In this document: positions 23,527-28,296 of the stretch, in pieces
Layout: the number at the start of each line of letters is the position of its first letter
How positions within the stretch are numbered: the stretch's first letter is position 1
Source: Paulinella micropora
Lineage: Eukaryota; Cercozoa; Imbricatea; Euglyphida
NCBI GenBank assembly: GCA_009731375.1
Contig: BJOX01000354.1
Coordinates: 366,902 to 395,197 of the forward strand
Direction of reading: 5' to 3'
Length of the DNA stretch: 28,296 bases
Position numbers and translations under genes: made by a program
Notes under the pieces: model-generated
The model's input: the letters and a program-made list of their open reading frames with translations, nothing else
Databases searched by the model: none
Told to the model about the DNA's origin: nothing

Positions 23527-23536
23527 NNNNNNNNNN
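23527..23536. other. Assembly gap (10 N) at the right end of the element
   Basis: Ten Ns separate the C run of the TIR from host-type sequence. Any target-site duplication and the true terminus are hidden here. Confidence 0.95.
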
Positions 23537-23584
23537 AACACTATGGCATAGATACTGTTAGCAGATCTGATGCCTCGTTTACCC

Positions 23585-23654
23585 TTGGCGCATTCTGGTG
23601 CGCCTTGTCTGCGCTTGGTGCATTCTGGTGCGCCTGGTCTGCGCCTGGTGCGTT
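23585..23654. repeat. 30-bp minisatellite, about 2.3 copies
   Basis: The unit TTGGYGCATTCTGGTGCGCC plus a TKGTCTGCGC tail repeats at 23585 and 23615, and a third copy begins at 23645. The surrounding right flank (23537-24170) shows no recognisable gene; an AATAAA at 24086-24091 has no linked ORF. Confidence 0.75.
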
Positions 23655-24177
23655 CAATTTCGCTGTCGCGTCTGCAGCGTATGGATCCTGCAGTTAAGCT
23701 GCCTGCTTTTCGGATCCTCCTTTCCCAGCTCATCCAAACAACAGGTTTTTTCTCTTGTCTTGCCCCTCCCAGCTAGCTTATTCAGGCAACATGTTTCTCT
23801 CTTGTCTCTTTTATCCTCCTTTATCTTCATCCTTCTGTCTGGCTGCTCGTCTCCTGCTTTCCCATATTTAAAAATCACAGATTCCTTTCTTGTTCCTGGT
23901 CACTGTCTTTCTTTCTATCCATCTGTGTTCCCGGCTCATCTATCTAGGCAAAAAGTCTTGTCTTTTTTTTAATTTTTTTTATCCCCTGTCTGCCTGCCTT
24001 CTGGCTCCTTTTGTCGCGGCTCACTCGCTCAAATATATACTCTCTCTCTTTCCCCAAATGATTCTGAACGTAGGCTTTCTCTGATCAATAAAGAATTTTA
24101 AATTTATTTTTTAGGTGTTGGGGCGATTATGCCCATACTGCCCATTTTTTCCAGAGAACTAGGCCTCGGTCCTTCCA

Positions 24178-24270
24178 TCTCTCTCTCTCTCTCTCTCCCT
24201 GTGTGTGTGTGTGTGTGTGTCTGTCTGTCTGTCTGTAAGTCTGTCTGTGTGTGTGTCTCTCTCTCTCTCC

Positions 24271-24328
<58 letters not shown>

Positions 24329-24382
24329 ACCTCCCTCTCCCTCTTCCTCCCCCCTCTCTCCCTCTCCCTCTCCCTCTCTCTT
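24178..24382. repeat. (CT)n / (GT)n / (TCTG)n microsatellite cluster
   Basis: Runs of CT, GT and TCTG follow one another, with CCCTCT variants at the right end. Long open frames on both strands here are repeat translations. Confidence 0.95.
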
Positions 24383-24479
24383 CTCACTTGCTCTACGCAG
24401 ACAATGCGGGTACTGTCTGGTGTGCGTCTTTTCTTTCTTCATTTTAAGCTTCTTTTATCTTCCTGTCTTCTTTTCTTTC

Positions 24480-24484
24480 TTTCT

Positions 24485-24520
<36 letters not shown>

Positions 24521-24560
24521 TGTGTGTGTGTGTGTGTGTGTGCGTGCGTGCGTGCGCGTT
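24480..24560. repeat. (CT)n-(CG)n-(GT)n compound microsatellite
   Basis: A CT run passes into CGCGCGCGCGCG and then GTGTGT and GTGCGTGC. The CG/GT part is a long alternating purine-pyrimidine stretch. Confidence 0.95.
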
Positions 24561-24688
24561 CGTTCGTGTGTCTTCTCCCTATCCACAGGAGGTACAGAAA
24601 TAGGCCTGCTCTTATCTGCTGCGGCCTGCGCGCGTCTATTCGGCAACGCACCCTTCGGACGCCTCTCAGGTCTTCCATCTTCACTTTG

Positions 24689-24800
24689 CCACAAATATAA
24701 CGATATACCCATATATTTATCTGTCTCATGATCGTAGTAGCCACAATCACGGTAATACCCATATATTCCACAAATATGACGGTCTACCCATATATTTTCC
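24689..24800. repeat. Three degenerate copies of a 28-30 bp motif
   Basis: CCACAAATATAACGATATAC-type units ending in CCCATATATT occur at 24689, 24741 and 24768. They are diverged and unevenly spaced, so they are old. No gene is seen between 24561 and 24875. Confidence 0.6.
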
Positions 24801-24853
24801 TCTATCTATACAGATCTGGTGGGGAGAAAGCCTTGCATGATCGGTCACATACA

Positions 24854-24875
<22 letters not shown>

Positions 24876-24902
<27 letters not shown>

Positions 24903-24933
24903 GTATATGTATATATATATATATTACCTCTGT

Positions 24934-24993
<60 letters not shown>

Positions 24994-24994
24994 G

Positions 24995-25032
<38 letters not shown>

Positions 25033-25146
25033 CCTACCTACCTACCTACCTACCTACCTACCTATCTATCTATCTATCTATCCATATCTATCTATCGATC
25101 AGGTGGGCCTCTCCTGTTGGGTTCGAGTATGTTTTGCACCGCCTTG

Positions 25147-25200
<54 letters not shown>

Positions 25201-25260
25201 CATCCTTCCATCCATCCATTCATCCATCTACTATCTATCCATATCTATCTATCTATCAGG
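24876..25260. repeat. (TA)n then (TATC)n / (TACC)n microsatellites with an embedded duplicated unit
   Basis: A TA run (24884-24925) is followed by long TATC runs (about 24938-25085 and 25148-25258). A short unique piece, TTGGGTTCGAGTATGTTTTG, lies between them and recurs right after the second run (25274). Confidence 0.95.
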
Positions 25261-25286
25261 CGGTCCTCTGTTGTTGGGTTCGAGTA

Positions 25287-26285
25287 TGTTTTGCACCGCC
25301 TTAGTCGCGCCTCAGCTTTCTTATATGTTGCCCTTCCGACTTGGGGTAATACAAACGTATAATAAGCAAACATGCTTGAACGTACATGATGGTGATCTAT
25401 TATCTATGTTATTATTATACCAATCGGACAGGGCAGCATATAGCCTAGCTCAGGCGCCACCACACGCGTGAAAAACATATGCGAAGGTATATAATGATTA
25501 TCAACCTACTACCTACCTACCTACCTACCTACCTACCTACCAATCTGTTTTGCACCGCCTTGGTCCCGCCTCAGCTTTCTTATATGCTGCCCTTCCGACT
25601 TGGGGTAAGGAAGGAAGGAAGGAAGGAAGGAAGGAGGGAAGGAAGGAAGGAAAGAAGGAAGGAAGGAAGGAAAATGTAAACGTATAATAAGAAAACATGC
25701 TTGAACGTATATGATGGTGATCTATTATCTATGTTATTATTATACCAACTGGACTGGGCAGCATATAGCCTAGCTCAGGCGCCACCACACGCGTGAAAAA
25801 CATATGCGAACGTATATATGATTATCAACCTACCTACCTACCTACCTACCTACCTACCTACCTACCTACCTACCTACCAATCTGTTTTGCACCGCCTTGG
25901 TCGCGCCTCAGCTTTCTTATATGCTGCCCTTCCGACTTGGGGTAAGGAAGGAAGGAAGGAAGGAAGGAAGGACGGAAGGAAGGACGGACGGACGGAAGGA
26001 AGGAAGGAAGGAAGGAAGGAAGGAAAATGTAAACGTATAATAAGCAAACATGCTTGAACGTATATGGCGATCTATTATCTATGTTATTATTATACCAACT
26101 GGACTGGGCAGCATATAGCCTAGCTCAGGCGCCACCACACGCGTGAAAAACATATGCGAACGTATATAATGATTATCAACCTACCTACCTACCTACCTAC
26201 CTACCAATCTGTTTTGCACCGCCTTGGTCCCGCCTCAGCTTTCTTATATGCTGCCCTTCCGAGTTGGGGTTAATGTAAACGTATA
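25287..26285 (+). repeat. Four tandem copies of a 260-340 bp satellite-like unit
   Basis: Copies begin with GTTTTGCACCGCCTT at about 25287, 25547, 25884 and 26211. Each carries CTTATATGYTGCCCTTCCGA, and the first three a later GGCGCCACCACACGCGTG and a TACC run. The second and third contain GGAA runs, which explains the length differences. No coding capacity is seen. Confidence 0.85.
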
Positions 26286-26289
26286 ATAG

Positions 26290-26468
26290 ATTGATAGGTA
26301 GGTTAGGTAGGTAGGTAGGTAGGTAGGTAGGTACGTAGGTACGTAGGTAGGTTGGTAGGCAGGTAGGTAGGTAGGTAGGTAGGTAGGCAGGTAGGTAGGT
26401 AGGTACGTAGGTACGTAAGTAGGTAGGTAGGTAGGTAGGTAGGTAGGTAGGTAGGTAGGTAGGTAGGT
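26290..26468. repeat. (GTAG)n microsatellite
   Basis: A GTAG run with GTAC variants. It is the complement of the TACC runs in the preceding array and marks the turn to an inverted copy. Confidence 0.95.
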
Positions 26469-26630
26469 TGATAATCATTATATATGTTCGCATATGTTTT
26501 TCACGCGTGTGGTGGCGCCTGAGCTAGGCTATATGCTGCCCAGTCCAGTTGGTATAATAATAACATAGATAATGCATAACCATCATATACGTTCAAGCAT
26601 GTTTTGCACGCCTTTAGTCCGCGCCTCAAC
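26463..26630 (-). repeat. Inverted copy of the satellite-like unit
   Basis: The segment from GTTGATAATCATTATATATG through CACGCGTGTGGTGGCGCC to the end at CAAGCATGTTTTGC is the reverse complement of the middle part of the units at 25287-26285. The array and this copy thus face each other across the GTAG run. Confidence 0.8.
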
Positions 26631-26648
26631 TAACTTACTGAGCCGCGT

Positions 26649-26817
26649 TCTACACCACCCAGATTTCCCGGTTTCTGGGGTCGATTTCTGGGGTTTTGCT
26701 TCCCTGAAAAGCCTGGCCTGTGGTGCCACTTAACCCGTTTGCTCCTGAAAAGCCTGGCCTGTGGTGCCACTTGACCCAGAAATTGACCCAGCAACCGGGA
26801 AACCTGGGTGGTGTAGA
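26649..26817. mobile_element. MITE-like palindrome with 45-bp inverted repeats
   Basis: The left arm starting TCTACACCACCCAG (26649 to about 26693) pairs with the right arm (about 26775-26817) with few mismatches. Inside are two direct copies of a 34-base unit (26703-26736 and 26744-26777) that starts CCTGAAAAGCCTGGCCTGTG. There is no coding capacity, which fits a non-autonomous DNA transposon. Confidence 0.65.
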
Positions 26818-26887
26818 GCGCGCCTAAGCTATATGCTGCCGTAACGAGTTAGGGTAATAGAAAACATATTTTAGACAGATATATCGA

Positions 26888-27085
26888 TAAGGAATAGTGA
26901 AAATTTTCGGCCAGAACAAATTATCCCGTAATATCGGTACATTTCTTATTCCCGTAATATTGGGGAATTTCGGCCAGCCGGTAATTACGGTACATTTTTT
27001 GTCCGCAAATAAAAGTTCAGCCGAAATTCCCCGTATTTACGGTTGGCCGAAAGGTGAGGCGGCCGAAATTTTTCATTATTCCTTA
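26888..27085. mobile_element. MITE-like element with 25-bp terminal inverted repeats
   Basis: TAAGGAATAGTGAAAATTTT plus CGGCC (26888-26912) is the near-perfect reverse complement of 27061-27085. Internal CGGCC, CCGTAA and GGGGAATTTCGGCC motifs also occur in both orientations, so much of the element is palindromic. It is noncoding and a candidate non-autonomous transposon. Confidence 0.7.
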
Positions 27086-27145
27086 GATTGATAGATAGAT
27101 CGAGTACGTTGTGCATGCCTTTTGTCACGCGTGAGCTCAGCTACA

Positions 27146-27146
27146 T

Positions 27147-27196
<50 letters not shown>

Positions 27197-27238
27197 TGAT
27201 TGATTGATTGATAGATTGATTGATTGATTGATTGATAG

Positions 27239-27334
<96 letters not shown>

Positions 27335-27444
27335 GTAGATATAGGTAGATAGATAGGTAGATAGATAGATAGATAGGTAGATAGATAGATAGATAGTAGA
27401 TAGGTAGGTAGATAGATAGATAGATAGGTAGGTAGATAGATAGG

Positions 27445-27502
<58 letters not shown>

Positions 27503-27529
27503 TAGGTAGATAGATAGATAGATAGATAG

Positions 27530-27599
<70 letters not shown>

Positions 27600-27604
27600 G
27601 TAGG

Positions 27605-27668
<64 letters not shown>
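27146..27668. repeat. (GATA)n microsatellite, about 520 bp
   Basis: A nearly uninterrupted GATA run with a GATT patch at 27195-27236 and scattered GGTA variants. Confidence 0.95.
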
Positions 27669-27718
27669 CGTGAGCTCAGCTACATGCTGCCCTTCCAAAT
27701 TGGATTATTATCAACAAC

Positions 27719-27790
<72 letters not shown>
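27719..27790. repeat. (GATA)n microsatellite
   Basis: A second GATA run. The unique piece between it and the previous run carries GTGAGCTCAGCTACATGCTG, a copy of which (GTGAGCTCAGCTACAT) also lies at 27131. Confidence 0.95.
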
Positions 27791-27823
27791 CTACATGCTG
27801 TTCCTTCCTATTTGGGGTAGGAT

Positions 27824-27893
27824 ACATCATACATACATACATATACATGCATTCATACATACATACATACATACATACATACATGCATACATG

Positions 27894-27925
<32 letters not shown>

Positions 27926-28119
27926 CATACATTCATACATTCATACATACATACATACATACATACATACATACATACATACATGCATACATGCATACAT
28001 ACATACATACATACATTCATACACACATACATACATACATACATACATACATACATACATACATACATCGCAGGTATCGTATACAAGGCATACGATACAT
28101 GCAATTTATGTATGTATGC

Positions 28120-28151
<32 letters not shown>

Positions 28152-28236
28152 GTATGTATGTAATGTATATATGTATGTATGTATGTATGTATGTAATGTA
28201 TGTGTATGTATGTATGTATGTATGTATGTATGTATG
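27824..28236. repeat. (TACA)n facing (TGTA)n: large microsatellite palindrome
   Basis: TACA repeats (27824-28068) are followed by a short unique core with GTATCGTAT (28074-28082) and its complement ATACGATAC (28090-28098), then TGTA repeats (about 28106-28236). The whole can fold on itself. The remaining 28237-28296 shows nothing recognisable. Confidence 0.9.
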
Positions 28237-28296
28237 TAGGTGGGAATGGGTCGTGCAGCATTACGTGCAGGGAACGGGCCGTACATGGTGGATTTG

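Noticed and set aside
24900-28236. CRISPR-like arrays or coding regions in the right flank
   Set aside because: The short regular repeats are tetranucleotide microsatellites without unique spacers, and the open frames (Tyr/Leu/Ser/Ile or His/Thr/Tyr runs) are repeat translations.

Overview
The window looks like a piece of an animal-type nuclear genome that carries an almost complete integrated (or scaffold-joined) double-jelly-roll DNA virus of the Polinton / Polinton-like virus kind. The outer parts (1-2678 and 23537-28296) are gene-poor eukaryotic DNA full of microsatellites, decayed repeats, two MITE-like palindromes, a decayed non-LTR retrotransposon tail and one possible host exon. The microsatellite load would fit a mollusc or another repeat-rich metazoan, but the taxon is a guess and nothing here fixes it.

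The element runs from about 2679 to 23526 (about 20.8 kb) between inverted repeats. The outermost roughly 115 bp of the two arms are nearly identical and a shorter inner block of about 35 bp is also shared. It is compact, AT-rich, intronless and transcribed in blocks on both strands. From left to right: (-) charged protein, F-box-like Cys protein and DDE-family integrase; (+) a very long repeat-rich fibre ending in an S74 chaperone domain, interrupted by two in-frame stops, then a small membrane protein; (-) GIY-YIG nuclease and a small secreted Cys-rich protein; (+) the morphogenesis block: small unknown protein, packaging ATPase, small basic protein, Ulp1/adenain-like protease with a long coiled-coil extension, penton-like minor capsid protein, major capsid protein, a second probable structural protein and a DCL (DUF3223)-HNH protein; (-) ExoX C-terminal-like protein; (+) class 3 lipase; (-) an 1101-residue family B polymerase fused to an SF1 helicase, a small coiled-coil protein and a RING-like protein.

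The genes fit together as a virus able to integrate. The integrase and TIRs serve insertion, the polymerase-helicase serves replication, and the ATPase, protease, penton and MCP form the conserved capsid module of Polintons, virophages and Polinton-like viruses. The fibre and lipase suggest host attachment and membrane penetration. The F-box-like and RING-like proteins suggest contact with the host ubiquitin system. Most start codons lie just behind an AT-rich TATA-like box, with very short leaders.

Main cautions: the right end abuts a 10-N gap inside a G/C homopolymer, the left junction is also a G run, and a second 10-N gap lies in the MCP gene. True integration, target-site duplication and exact ends therefore cannot be proven from this sequence. 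Functional calls come from motif reading; no database search was possible.
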